Below are positions 54,394-63,082 of a stretch of DNA of 64,000 bases, piece by piece. The notes beneath the pieces were generated by a model. That model ran no database searches. It was not told where the DNA came from and was given only the letters and a program-made list of their open reading frames with translations. Each line of letters starts with the position of its first letter. Position 1 is the stretch's first letter. This stretch comes from JADKAV01 sp963818505 (GTDB taxonomy: Bacteria > Actinomycetota > Actinomycetes > S36-B12 > UBA10799), in assembly GCA_963818505.1 (NCBI GenBank), contig CAWFSJ010000005.1, forward strand, positions 372,001 through 436,000, given 5' to 3'. A program made the position numbers and the translations under genes.

Positions 54394-55977
54394 TCAGCCC
54401 AGCAGACCGATCAAAGGCGCGATCAGCACCTTCATGATCATGGCCACCGGGTAGACCAGCGCGTAGCCCAAACTCACGCGCGGGTCGGAATTGGTGCGCT
54501 CGTTGGCGAATGCCAAGACGGCGGGCTGGGTCTGCGCTCCGGCTAGGGACCCGGCGAGCACCGGACCGCTCACACCACCCCACCGCGGGCCCAGGATCCG
54601 CAGCATCAAAGCAGCGGTCAACGTCACGACAAGACCGACCACGAACAACCGCGGTCCCACATCGGTCTGGAGTGCTTGTACCAACTTGGACCCGGAGGTG
54701 GACCCGGCGTAGGCGAGGAAGGCCAGCATCCCGTACTGGCCCAAAGCGTTTGCCGTCGGGAAGGGGATGGACCACAAGATCGGCCCGGTTCGGTGCAGGC
54801 GCCCGAGGACCAGCCCGGCGACCAGCGTGCCGCCGGCGATACCCAAGGAGAGCTTCGCGCCCCCGGGCAATGGGACGGCGATGAGCCCGATGAGCAGGCC
54901 GATCACGATGCCGAGCATGAAACCGATCGGGTTGAGCGCACTGGCTGCGTGCTCGGAGTCGCCGAAGAACTTCGACAGTTCGTCCATGCGGGCCTTCGGC
55001 GCGGTGATCCGGATGCGGTCGCCCACGTGGATGACGAAGTCGTCGGTAGCCAGGAAGTCGATGTCTCCGCGGCGAACCCGAGTGGCGGTGGCACCGAACC
55101 GGTCGAGCAAGCCCAACTCGCCCAGCGGCCGGCCCGCGACCTCGTTGTTCGACACGGCCATCCGGCGGAAGTCCAACTCCCGCCGATCGAGTTCGAGGTG
55201 TAGCGACGACTCGTGCCCGAGTCGAGCCACCACCTCACCCACGACGTTCTCGGGCCCGATCACCGAAACGACGTCACCGGGTGCGGGGACGAAGTCATCG
55301 GTGGCGATCGTCACGCGCCGGTTGTGGCGCACTCGCGAGAAGCGGATCCGGTCGTCGAACTCTGTGATCAAATCGCGCAGATTCGGCAAACCCGCGACCT
55401 CCACGCGCACGCTGGACATCATCAGCTCGGGTTCGGGTTCGGGCACCGCCGACACCTTGGGCTCGGTCTTGCCCTTGAGTGCGGAGGCCGCAGCGATCAG
55501 CATTCCGATCACGCCGAAGACGTAGGTCACCGAGTACCCCACGGTTGGCTCGGCGGAGTTCAACTGCTCCGTCGCGGCCGCCAGGGCGGGGGTGTTGGTC
55601 AAGGCACCCGTGAATGCCCCAGCCGTCAGCGCGGGAGTCAACCCCGCCAAGGCTCCGGCCCCAATAGCCACACCGGCGGCAACCAGCAGCGTGACCGCGA
55701 CGAGCGCCACCGCCCGCCCCCCAGTTCGCAGGGTGTCGAAGAACGTCGGTCCGCTGTTCACACCCACGCAGTAGGCGAACAGCACGAGCCCGATCTGTCC
55801 CACAATCTCCGGCAGCGCGAGCCGCTCGTCGAAAGCGGAGATCCCAAGGGCTGCGAACAGCACGGCCGCCGGTCCGATCAACACTCCACGGATGCGGACC
55901 TGCCCGAGGACAGCGCCGACCGCGATGTAGAGGAAGTAGAGCAGGACGGTGTGTTCGACCAACAGGTCAACGATCAC
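54394..55977 (-). CDS. AspT/YidE-type transporter with two TrkA-C domains
   Basis: A 527-residue membrane protein of the aspartate:alanine exchanger (AAE) family. The N-terminal half has five or six helices (GAVLGQVRIRGVLIGPAAVLFAALG, then AYCVGVNSGPTFF). A cytoplasmic middle of about 180 residues (190-370) carries two RCK/TrkA-C repeats (GDVVSVIGPENVV and GDRIRITAPKARM), and a second helical half follows with GPVLAGSLAGAQTQPAVLAFANE. Substrates of relatives include aspartate, succinate and other small anions. GTG 55977 follows TACTGT by 7 bases. It is convergent with the S8 gene across palindrome H. Confidence 0.9.
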   Translation of the reverse strand: MIVDLLVEHTVLLYFLYIAVGAVLGQVRIRGVLIGPAAVLFAALGISAFDERLALPEIVGQIGLVLFAYCVGVNSGPTFFDTLRTGGRAVALVAVTLLVAAGVAIGAGALAGLTPALTAGAFTGALTNTPALAAATEQLNSAEPTVGYSVTYVFGVIGMLIAAASALKGKTEPKVSAVPEPEPELMMSSVRVEVAGLPNLRDLITEFDDRIRFSRVRHNRRVTIATDDFVPAPGDVVSVIGPENVVGEVVARLGHESSLHLELDRRELDFRRMAVSNNEVAGRPLGELGLLDRFGATATRVRRGDIDFLATDDFVIHVGDRIRITAPKARMDELSKFFGDSEHAASALNPIGFMLGIVIGLLIGLIAVPLPGGAKLSLGIAGGTLVAGLVLGRLHRTGPILWSIPFPTANALGQYGMLAFLAYAGSTSGSKLVQALQTDVGPRLFVVGLVVTLTAALMLRILGPRWGGVSGPVLAGSLAGAQTQPAVLAFANERTNSDPRVSLGYALVYPVAMIMKVLIAPLIGLLG

Positions 55978-55984
55978 GACGGTG

Positions 55985-55990
55985 ACAGTA
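55985..55990 (-). promoter_or_regulatory. -10 element of AspT-like gene, leaderless
   Basis: TACTGT on the minus strand, 7 bases before the GTG at 55977. Confidence 0.5.
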
Positions 55991-56135
55991 CTACGTCGGT
56001 GTTTCCGACACGAAAACTCATGTCCTGTCCTGTGTTGCCCGCGGAACTCCGGGTGGCCAATTTCAGAGCGTCCACATCGGGCCGGTGAACCGGCACCTGC
56101 TGCGGGCCGACAGCGCCGGTAGGTTGTGAAGTCAC

Positions 56136-57275
56136 ATGGAACGCCGCCTCAGTCTGGACCAAGCCCGTCGGGTGGCGGTACGCGCGCAACGACTCGACCA
56201 GCGCCGCGCCGCTGCTCCACTGTCGCTATTGCGGCGCCTCGGGGCCGTGCAGATCGACAGTGTCAACGTGGTGGCGCGAGCCCACTATCTTCCCTTCTTC
56301 GCCAGGCTCGAAGCCGACAAGGACGCGGTTGACCGGCTCTTCAACGCCCGGACCACGACTGAATACTGGGCGCACGAAGCGAGCCTGCTGAGCACAGACG
56401 ATCGCGACCTCTTCGCCTGGCGTATGCGTTCATGGAAGGAACAGGCATGGGGGAACATGCTGCGCACCGCCACCGAACACGCGGACTTGCTCGACATGGT
56501 GGAGGCGGAAGTCGCTGCCGGACCGGGGACCTCGCGCGATCTCGAAGCCCGCCTTGAAACCGACCATCCACGCGACCGTTCCGACTGGGGCTGGAACTGG
56601 TCGATCGTCAAGAGCGCGTGCGAAGCGTTGTTCTGGGCAGGGCGGCTCTCGACATCACGGCGCAACACCGCCTTCGAGCGGATCTACATCCCCGGTGGTG
56701 TGCCCGCTGTTGATGACGACTGGGCCGCCGGGGAACTGGTGGCACGCGCGGTGCGCGCCAGCGGGGTCGCCGACAGGCGCACGATCAAGGACTACTACCG
56801 GCTGCCCCCGGCGGTCGTCGACCTCGGCCTGTCCGAGGCGCTGCGTGCCGGCACCGTGCAACGCGTACAGGTCGATGGCAGCCCATGGTTCGCAGACCCC
56901 GACCTCACCGTGCCCCGCACCGACCGCGGTACCGCGCTGCTGGGCCCTTTCGACTCCCTGCTGTGGGACCGGACCCGGGTGGAGCGCATCTTCGGGTTCC
57001 GGCACCGCCTGGAGATCTACACCCCACAGCCCAAGCGCGAGTTCGGGTATTACGTCCTGCCCTTCCTGCTGGACGGCAAGCTGGCGGCCCGGGTGGATCT
57101 CAAGACCGACCGGCAGGCAGGAGTGCTCCGGGTGCGTAGCGCTCACGCACAGACCGACGCACCGGCCGGGCTGGCGCAGGCATTGACCACCGAACTGCAC
57201 CGGTTGGCCACCTGGCTGGGCATGAGCAGCATCTGGTCAGCCCAGCAAGGCAACCTCAACCTGCCGCTCAGCTGA
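56136..57275 (+). CDS. YcaQ/AlkZ-like winged-helix DNA glycosylase
   Basis: A 379-residue protein of the HTH_42 (YcaQ/AlkZ) family. The N-terminal RLSLDQARRVAVRAQRLD and the catalytic-motif position VQIDSVNVVARAHYLPF (Gln39-Ile-Asp41, a QxD motif) are visible, as are YWAHEASLL and the C-terminal YGYYVLPFLLDGKLAARVDLKTDR-like block. QxD members include E. coli YcaQ, which unhooks DNA interstrand crosslinks, whereas QxQ members such as AlkZ remove specific alkyl lesions. Crosslink repair is therefore the likelier role; it complements alkA-ogt in this window. The ATG at 56136 has no clear ribosome site or close -10. Confidence 0.88.
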   Translation: MERRLSLDQARRVAVRAQRLDQRRAAAPLSLLRRLGAVQIDSVNVVARAHYLPFFARLEADKDAVDRLFNARTTTEYWAHEASLLSTDDRDLFAWRMRSWKEQAWGNMLRTATEHADLLDMVEAEVAAGPGTSRDLEARLETDHPRDRSDWGWNWSIVKSACEALFWAGRLSTSRRNTAFERIYIPGGVPAVDDDWAAGELVARAVRASGVADRRTIKDYYRLPPAVVDLGLSEALRAGTVQRVQVDGSPWFADPDLTVPRTDRGTALLGPFDSLLWDRTRVERIFGFRHRLEIYTPQPKREFGYYVLPFLLDGKLAARVDLKTDRQAGVLRVRSAHAQTDAPAGLAQALTTELHRLATWLGMSSIWSAQQGNLNLPLS

Positions 57276-57283
57276 TCCGACGC

Positions 57284-57643
57284 TCAATCGCCGATGCGCT
57301 TGAAACTCGTGGAGACCGCTGCCTGCCCGGTCGGCTCGACGGTTGCTGTCAACAACTCGTCGTCGACAAGGCGGAAGGTCCACACGGTGTTCGTGGCGGG
57401 CTTGGCCTCGTACAGCATGTCCCCCGTCGACTGCGCGGACAGTTTGACGTCCACGTTGTCGCCGGTGATGTTGACGGCGTACTTTCCGTCTACGGGTGCG
57501 TCCACGGTCATGGCGATCTGCTCACCGCCGGTCGATTCCCATTGACCCACGAACGGTTCAGCACGCTGCTCGGACCCGGAACTGCATCCAGTCAGCATGG
57601 CCGCGAACAGCAGCGCGATGAACAATGCGATTGTTTTCCTCAT
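57284..57643 (-). CDS. Small lipoprotein of unknown function
   Basis: A 119-residue lipoprotein: signal peptide with lipobox LTGC (Cys20), then about 100 residues of alternating polar and hydrophobic strands (GKYAVNITGDNVDVKLSAQSTGD, NTVWTFRLVDDELLTATVE), consistent with a small lipocalin-like or meander beta barrel. It is anchored outside the membrane. No family is recognised and no catalytic residue stands out. A run of Gs upstream of the ATG may serve as ribosome site. It is convergent with the YcaQ-like gene, with 8 bases between stops. Confidence 0.8.
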   Translation of the reverse strand: MRKTIALFIALLFAAMLTGCSSGSEQRAEPFVGQWESTGGEQIAMTVDAPVDGKYAVNITGDNVDVKLSAQSTGDMLYEAKPATNTVWTFRLVDDELLTATVEPTGQAAVSTSFKRIGD

Positions 57644-57713
57644 GATGGCCCCCCATCGCGAGTCGGTACTTCAAGCCTACGCCTGGGGCTTGATCACCAA
57701 CCGACGCGTCTCC

Positions 57714-57719
57714 TACCAT
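57714..57719 (+). promoter_or_regulatory. -10 element, leaderless
   Basis: TACCAT on the plus strand, 7 bases before the ATG at 57727. It is divergent from the lipoprotein gene. Confidence 0.5.
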
Positions 57720-57726
57720 TGGCCGC

Positions 57727-58272
57727 ATGAACCTGGTCCGCATCGCTATTCCCTTGGCCTGCTTGGGCCTCGCGACCGCAGCCTTACCGGCAGTCGCCGC
57801 ACAAGAGCTGACCGGGTCAGATTCGTGTGCACCTATCCAGAAGAAGGCCAAGCAGGCCGCCAAGTCCGGCAAGAAGGCAAAGGCCAAACGTTTGAAGCAG
57901 CGCTACAAGACCTGCAAGAGCGAGGCGACGATCCGTTCAGCACTGGCCGGCTACACCTTCACCGGCAACCGGGGTGATGGCGCGCTGGTCCAGGTCACGT
58001 TGTGCGACAACGGCACATGGTCCTCGCGGATCGGTTCGCGCCCGGTGGCGGTCAGTTCCGGGACGACCTGGGTCGTCCGCTACCCGAAGTTCTCCTCAGC
58101 TTCGAAATGGGTGGCACAGGTTGCTGAGTACAAGGACCGGAACAAGGGGGGCTGGAGCGTGGGCTTCGCTCGCAGTGCTGAGACGTTCGAGTTCGGAATA
58201 GCCTCCTTCGACGAGGTGAACGAACTCGGCCCCGTCAGTCGGGCTCCAGCGGGAACAGCCTGCACATCCTGA
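57727..58272 (+). CDS. Small secreted protein with basic repeat region
   Basis: A 181-residue exported protein. The signal peptide is about 25 residues (ALPAVAAQE). Residues about 35-65 are very rich in lysine and arginine (KKAKQAAKSGKKAKAKRLKQ), flanked by cysteines (SCAPI and TCKS). The C-terminal 110 residues form a beta-rich domain (YTFTGNRGDGALVQVTLCDNGTW) with a terminal Cys. The basic stretch could bind cell-wall or nucleic-acid polyanions. I do not recognise a family. TACCAT is 7 bases before the ATG. It is convergent with the DUF2252 gene, with 5 bases between stops. Confidence 0.78.
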   Translation: MNLVRIAIPLACLGLATAALPAVAAQELTGSDSCAPIQKKAKQAAKSGKKAKAKRLKQRYKTCKSEATIRSALAGYTFTGNRGDGALVQVTLCDNGTWSSRIGSRPVAVSSGTTWVVRYPKFSSASKWVAQVAEYKDRNKGGWSVGFARSAETFEFGIASFDEVNELGPVSRAPAGTACTS

Positions 58273-58277
58273 GGGAC

Positions 58278-59687
58278 TCAGAGCCCAGAGACGACCTCGA
58301 TCCGCCCTGACTCGGCTGCCTGCTTCAACGCTGCATAGTCCTTGTCGTTCTGCTCCGCGTAGGCCACAGCGAACGCCGCGATCGCCTTGTCGAACACCTC
58401 ACCGTTGCCCAGGTAGGCCGCGATGGCGATCCGATCACCAGAGCGCGCGTGCGCCTTGGCCAGAGTCCACGCGCACAGGCGCCCGTACATGAACAAGCGA
58501 TCGGGGTCGATGTTGTCGATGTCTGCGGACCCTTTCCAGTCGCGCAGTTGGCGCACGTAGAAGTCGCGGGCCTCCCCGTCGAGAGGACTGGTGATGCGGT
58601 GCCAGCCCAGGAAGATGTCGCTGGTCGACTGCATCAGTCGCTGTCCGGCCACGACGCGTTCGCCGTTGTTCTCGAACTCGCTGCGCACGACGTAGCGTTC
58701 CAGCACCGAGGCCTGAGCCTCCTTGGCCTGAAGGAACAGTGGGTCGTCGCTGTCACGACCGAGCATGAGCATGATCCACGCGCGGGTCCCGACGCTGCCG
58801 ACACCCACAACCTTCAGTGCGGTGTCCACGTACTCGTACTGGCTGAGCAGGTGGCGGCGGTCCGTGGGCAGCGTGTGGCGGTAGCCGCGCAGGACCCCTT
58901 CGATCTCCTGGCGAACGTCCATTTCTTCCAGCCCCGCACGCTGCGCGGCCAGGTCCTCCAGACGCATGATCAATGGAGGCTGATTGATGATGCGGCGCTG
59001 CCCGTCGACCACCTCCGTCAGTTTCCCCAAAGCCTGCATCGAGTCCTTCGTGCGCGCCTTGGCGATGGCCTTCTCGGTCTTCTTCGCCGCCTTCGCGGGC
59101 CGGTTGACTCGCAACTGCGCGAACTGCTCGAGGAAGTCCAGACGCGAGTACCAGACCTCCAGGTTGTTCATGGCCGCGAAGTTCGCCATGGAGATCCGGT
59201 AGGCGGCCGTAGCCCCCAGAACCGTGCGGGCACGCTGATCTTCGTCGTGCCCGTTGGCTCGGCCCGCGATCTCCAGGCTGGTGACCAGCCGCTTCACGTC
59301 CCACTCCCAAGGCCCGGGTGCGGTCTCGTCGAAGTCATTGATGTCGAACACCAGCGACCGCTCCGGCGAACCGAAGACCCCGAAGTTGGCCAGGTGGGCA
59401 TCGCCGCACGCCTGCACGCGCAATCCCGAGTCCGGTGTGGTCGACAGGTCACTGGCCATGACCAGGGCGGCGCCGCGGTAGAACGTGAACGCAGAGACAA
59501 GCATGCGCCCGTAGCGGATCGGGACGAGTTCGGGAACGCGGGTGGCTGCCTGGGACTCCAGCAGGTCGACCGGGTCCGGCCTGTCCGGTGCGGGCACGAA
59601 GTCCGCGTGACTCGAGCGGGGGACACGGGCCCTGGCGCTCTTGCCCAGAGCCGCCCGCTCAGCCGGTGACAAGTGAGTGCTGGTCAT
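58278..59687 (-). CDS. DUF2252 family protein (second paralog)
   Basis: A 469-residue DUF2252 protein. Blocks in order are VPELVPIRYGRMLVSAFTFYRGAALVMASDL, VQACGDAHLANFGVFGSPER, LVFDINDFDETAPGPWEWDVKRLVTS, and the C-terminal LCAWTLAKAHARSGDRIAIAAYLG. The GDAHLANFG and DINDFDE motifs look like the catalytic and metal-binding loops of aminoglycoside-phosphotransferase-like kinases and are intact here, unlike the copy at 4.2 kb. ATG 59687 has GGAAGGAA upstream and overlaps the SulP stop by four bases, so it is the last gene of a three-gene operon. The 10-codon upstream extension of the frame is rejected. Confidence 0.88.
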   Translation of the reverse strand: MTSTHLSPAERAALGKSARARVPRSSHADFVPAPDRPDPVDLLESQAATRVPELVPIRYGRMLVSAFTFYRGAALVMASDLSTTPDSGLRVQACGDAHLANFGVFGSPERSLVFDINDFDETAPGPWEWDVKRLVTSLEIAGRANGHDEDQRARTVLGATAAYRISMANFAAMNNLEVWYSRLDFLEQFAQLRVNRPAKAAKKTEKAIAKARTKDSMQALGKLTEVVDGQRRIINQPPLIMRLEDLAAQRAGLEEMDVRQEIEGVLRGYRHTLPTDRRHLLSQYEYVDTALKVVGVGSVGTRAWIMLMLGRDSDDPLFLQAKEAQASVLERYVVRSEFENNGERVVAGQRLMQSTSDIFLGWHRITSPLDGEARDFYVRQLRDWKGSADIDNIDPDRLFMYGRLCAWTLAKAHARSGDRIAIAAYLGNGEVFDKAIAAFAVAYAEQNDKDYAALKQAAESGRIEVVSGL

Positions 59688-61408
59688 GTGGTTCCTTCCT
59701 TCGAGTGCGTCTGCCAATCACTGCCGGTGGCGTCTCGGCACGCCCTCACGGCTTCGTTCAGCGTCGGGTAGAAGCGGTCATCGGGAACATCCGGATCCAA
59801 CCCGTAGTCGTTGAGTTTGGCACGAACGGGGTCCTTAAGTTCGGCGAGCACCAGATGCTTGCCCGCGCGGTCGAGGTCGGCCACCAGGTCGTCGAGCATG
59901 TCACACGCGGTCGTGTCGACATCCGTGATCGGTTCGGCGGCGATGATCACCCAGCCGCCCTCGGGCAGCCGTCGGGCAGCAGCGTGGACGGACTCCCGGA
60001 AGGTGCCCGAGTTGGCGAAGATCAACGGCGCGTCGAAACGAAGGATCGTCGCGGACGGCAGCAGGGAGAACTCGTCGAACCGTTTCGTGTCGTGCAGCCC
60101 GCGCATCCCTGGGACCTTGCCAAGCTCGGCCTGGTAGGGCCGCCAAGCCCTGCGGAACACGTTGGCCACCGACATCATCACGGCCAGGGCGATGCCGGGC
60201 AGCACTCCGAGCAAGGTCACCCCGAGGAAGGCGGTGATCGACAACACGAAGTCCGTCTTGCGCTGGCGCCACAACCTCGTCGTCGCCGGGACGTCGGCCA
60301 GGGAGATAGCGGCCATGACGACCACTGCTCCCAGCGTCGCCTGCGGCAGCGCGGCGAAGAGTCCGGGCACGGCCAGCAGCATCACTGCGATGACACCAGC
60401 GCCGACCAATCCCGTGAGTTGGGTCTTCCCGCCGGCTTGATCGGCCACCGCGGTGCGCGAACCACTCGTGCTGACCGGGAAACCTTGGAACAGCCCCGCG
60501 GCCACGTTGGACGCGCCGATGCCGATCATCTCCTTGTTGCCGTCGACGAGTTCGCCGCGGCGTTCCGCGAAGGACGTCGCCGTGGAGATCGTGTCGGTGA
60601 GCGCGACCAGGGCGATACCCAAAGCTCCCGCGAACAGCGGAAGAAGGTCCGAGAACCCGACCGCCGGCAAGGTCAGCTGCGGCAGTCCTTGAGGAAGGAC
60701 CCCCACCAACTTGACGCCCCGGCTTTCCAGGTCAGCGGCCAGCGAGACCACCATCGCGAAGATCACCGCTACCAGTACCGCCGGGATCTTCGGCAGCCAG
60801 CGGCCGAGCACGAAGATGACAGCAAGGCTGGCCAGACCGATAGCGGCAGCGGCCGGAACCACATCACCGTTCGCGATCCCGGCGAAGAAGCCGAACAACT
60901 CGCCCAGGAAGCCGTCGGCGTCCACGGAGAAACCCAGAAGCTTGGGCAACTGACCCACCACGATCGTCAGGGCAAGACCGTTCATGTAACCGAGGATGGT
61001 CGGCTTGGACAGCAGGTCGGCGACGAAGCCGAGTTTGCCGACCCCGGCCCCCACCATGATCAGCCCGGTGAATATCGCCAGCAGCGAGGCGAGCGCGACG
61101 GCCTTGGCGGGATCCCCGCCTGCCCCGGCCAGCGGCAGGATGGTCGCCGCGATCATGGGCCCGAGCGAGGAGTCCGGGCCGAGTACGAGCACCTTCGAAG
61201 GACCGAAGATCGCGTAGCCGATGAGGCACAGGATCGATGTGTACAGCCCGGTCACCGCCGGCAGTCCCGCCAGTTCGGCGTAGGCCATGCCTTGCGGAAC
61301 AAGCAGCGCCGAGAGCACCAGGCCCGTCATCACATCGCGTGGTAGCCAACTGCGCTCGTAGGTACGGACGGCGCTGACGCCCGGAACCCACGAGGTCAGA
61401 GTGCTCAC
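59684..61408 (-). CDS. SulP-family anion transporter with STAS domain (second paralog)
   Basis: A 574-residue SulP protein: membrane core of about 420 residues (LLVPQGMAYAELAGLPAVTGLY, GYMNGLALTIVVGQLPKL, FPVSTSGSRTAVADQAGGKTQLTG) and a STAS domain (ILRFDAPLIFANSGTFRESVH, then EPITDVDTTACDML). The core motifs place it nearer to plant/cyanobacterial-like SulP than to the first copy in this window. It sits between the DAGK-like and DUF2252 genes with four-base overlaps on both sides, so the three products are likely made in fixed ratio. The substrate is unknown. Confidence 0.92.
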   Translation of the reverse strand: MSTLTSWVPGVSAVRTYERSWLPRDVMTGLVLSALLVPQGMAYAELAGLPAVTGLYTSILCLIGYAIFGPSKVLVLGPDSSLGPMIAATILPLAGAGGDPAKAVALASLLAIFTGLIMVGAGVGKLGFVADLLSKPTILGYMNGLALTIVVGQLPKLLGFSVDADGFLGELFGFFAGIANGDVVPAAAAIGLASLAVIFVLGRWLPKIPAVLVAVIFAMVVSLAADLESRGVKLVGVLPQGLPQLTLPAVGFSDLLPLFAGALGIALVALTDTISTATSFAERRGELVDGNKEMIGIGASNVAAGLFQGFPVSTSGSRTAVADQAGGKTQLTGLVGAGVIAVMLLAVPGLFAALPQATLGAVVVMAAISLADVPATTRLWRQRKTDFVLSITAFLGVTLLGVLPGIALAVMMSVANVFRRAWRPYQAELGKVPGMRGLHDTKRFDEFSLLPSATILRFDAPLIFANSGTFRESVHAAARRLPEGGWVIIAAEPITDVDTTACDMLDDLVADLDRAGKHLVLAELKDPVRAKLNDYGLDPDVPDDRFYPTLNEAVRACRDATGSDWQTHSKEGTT

Positions 61409-62757
61409 CGGGCCGGTTTTCCTGCCGCCACGTCCACGAGGGCCCCGAGGCTCACGCCACGGGCACGACGCTTCTCCGCGGTCTCCACGGTGTCCGCCGG
61501 CACCAGCAGCTGCAGGCCCGCGCGATGGATCCGGAACTCAAGAGGCGTGGCCAGGTCCAGCGCCTCGCCATCGACGCCGGCCAACGCCCGACCGGACTTC
61601 GACCGGACCTCGAACGACTCGGCGTCGAATACGAACAGGTTCGGGTCCCGCTTGCCCAGTCCGAGTGTGGCCCGCGCAACCAGTTTCGCGGCCTCCGCCC
61701 CGGAGGAGGCGGTAACGGCCAGGACTCCGAGCCTGCCGGTGTCCATAGCTCGGCGCTGGGAGATGTCGAAGGATGGACCCAGAACATAGGGGTTGTTGGA
61801 CACCATCACCAGGAAGGCGCCGTCGACATCACGGCCATCCGGGTCGGTGAACTGCAGATCGAAGGGTTCCGCCTGACGCCCCAGCAGTTCGGGGAGCTTG
61901 CTCTGGGTGGTTTCTTTCTTGGCATCGCGGTAGTCGTCGTCCTGAACGATCGTCGCGTACACGCCCAGCGACACGTTGTTCACGAACAGCCGGTCACCGA
62001 CTGTGGCGTAGTCAACCCTGCGCGGAACCCCGTCGCGCAGCGCCACCATGCCCTTGCGCGGGTCGTCGCGATCGAAGCCGAGGTCCAGTGCGAAGTGGTT
62101 GCGGGTACCGGCGCTTATGCAGACGAACGGGATGTCGTGCTCGATCGCGATGGATGCCACGAGGGCCTGCGAGCCGTCGCCGCCGGCCATCCCCAGGCAG
62201 TCGGCACCGCGTGCGATCGCGTCGCGAGCAAGCTGAGCGAGGTCCAGGCCCTTCTCGAGAAGCACCACCTCGACGCCCATCTGGTCGGCCATCTGGATCA
62301 AGCCGAACTTCTCGACCTTGCCGCCGCCGGACTTCGGGTTGCAGATCAGCACCGGGTGTTTCGGCCGGACCCGTCCCGCCCGTAGCGCGTCGATCTCGTG
62401 CAGGTCCCGGACAAGGGCCGCCCGTGCCGCCCCAACCGCGACGGCCAAGACGCCCACCACCACAGCCAGTCGCCACCACCCGCCGGCGCTGTCCGAGAAC
62501 GCCTGGAGCACAGCCCAGCCGATGACCACCACTCCGAGCACCATGCCGGCCATCCCGACGGCACGGCGCGGGTTCTGTTCTGTGGCCAACCACCAGCCAC
62601 CGGCGCCGGCCAGCGCCAGACCCACGATGCCCCCGATCAGCAACGTAGGCTGCCGCAGCAACAGAACGACCACGAGCACCACGCCGACCAACAGAGCGAC
62701 CAACGCAAGGATGGCCAGCGCGCGTCGGCGTGATGATGGGCGTGAGGTGGCGTTCAT
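61405..62757 (-). CDS. Membrane-anchored diacylglycerol kinase-family lipid kinase
   Basis: A 450-residue lipid kinase-like protein. The first about 130 residues contain four hydrophobic helices. From 134 the DAGK catalytic domain begins: HPVLICNPKSGGGKVEK, GMAGGDGSQALV (GGDGS 192-196, the nucleotide loop) and SAGTRNHFALDLG, followed by a beta-rich lobe ending near LEFRIHRAGLQLLVPA. N-terminal membrane helices on this catalytic domain suggest a membrane-tethered enzyme acting on lipid or prenol substrates. ATG 62757 has AAGGAG upstream; the longer frame is rejected. It is the first gene of an operon with SulP and DUF2252. Confidence 0.9.
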   Translation of the reverse strand: MNATSRPSSRRRALAILALVALLVGVVLVVVLLLRQPTLLIGGIVGLALAGAGGWWLATEQNPRRAVGMAGMVLGVVVIGWAVLQAFSDSAGGWWRLAVVVGVLAVAVGAARAALVRDLHEIDALRAGRVRPKHPVLICNPKSGGGKVEKFGLIQMADQMGVEVVLLEKGLDLAQLARDAIARGADCLGMAGGDGSQALVASIAIEHDIPFVCISAGTRNHFALDLGFDRDDPRKGMVALRDGVPRRVDYATVGDRLFVNNVSLGVYATIVQDDDYRDAKKETTQSKLPELLGRQAEPFDLQFTDPDGRDVDGAFLVMVSNNPYVLGPSFDISQRRAMDTGRLGVLAVTASSGAEAAKLVARATLGLGKRDPNLFVFDAESFEVRSKSGRALAGVDGEALDLATPLEFRIHRAGLQLLVPADTVETAEKRRARGVSLGALVDVAAGKPAR

Positions 62758-62988
62758 GACAACTCCTTCATCCAGGAACCAGCGTTCCTTGGGGAAGGTT
62801 GCCACAGCATCACCCGAAGAGGGTGGTTGGACTCAGCGCGTGTCCGCTTGGTCGGGACTGCCGGTGGCACGGACAAGCCGTCAGCGCAGCGGTTGGCGAA
62901 CGTTCACCCCGGTGCCGGGGGCTGGATCCAGCAGCGCGGGCGCAGGGCACTCCCGTCTGTTGCGTTGTTAGCCGGGCGGGAGCTGGAC

Positions 62989-63037
62989 TGTTGCGTTGTT
63001 GCGGGTTTCAGCACGCAGAAACTGCAACGACGCAACA
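62989..63037. repeat. 49-bp palindrome, family 3
   Basis: Outer arms TGTTGCGT and ACGCAACA are perfect and the next GTTGC/GCAAC pair also matches. An 11-base partial arm, TGTTGCGTTGT, lies 30 bases to the left (62959), echoing the half-arm duplications of the 68-bp family. It lies in the 325-bp gene-free gap (62758-63082) between the aldehyde dehydrogenase stop and the DAGK start. The rest of the gap shows only weak repeats such as GGTAACAACACC. Confidence 0.6.
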
Positions 63038-63082
63038 ATCGAACCGCGGCGGCGGTAACAACACCACAATCGAAAGGCGAGG

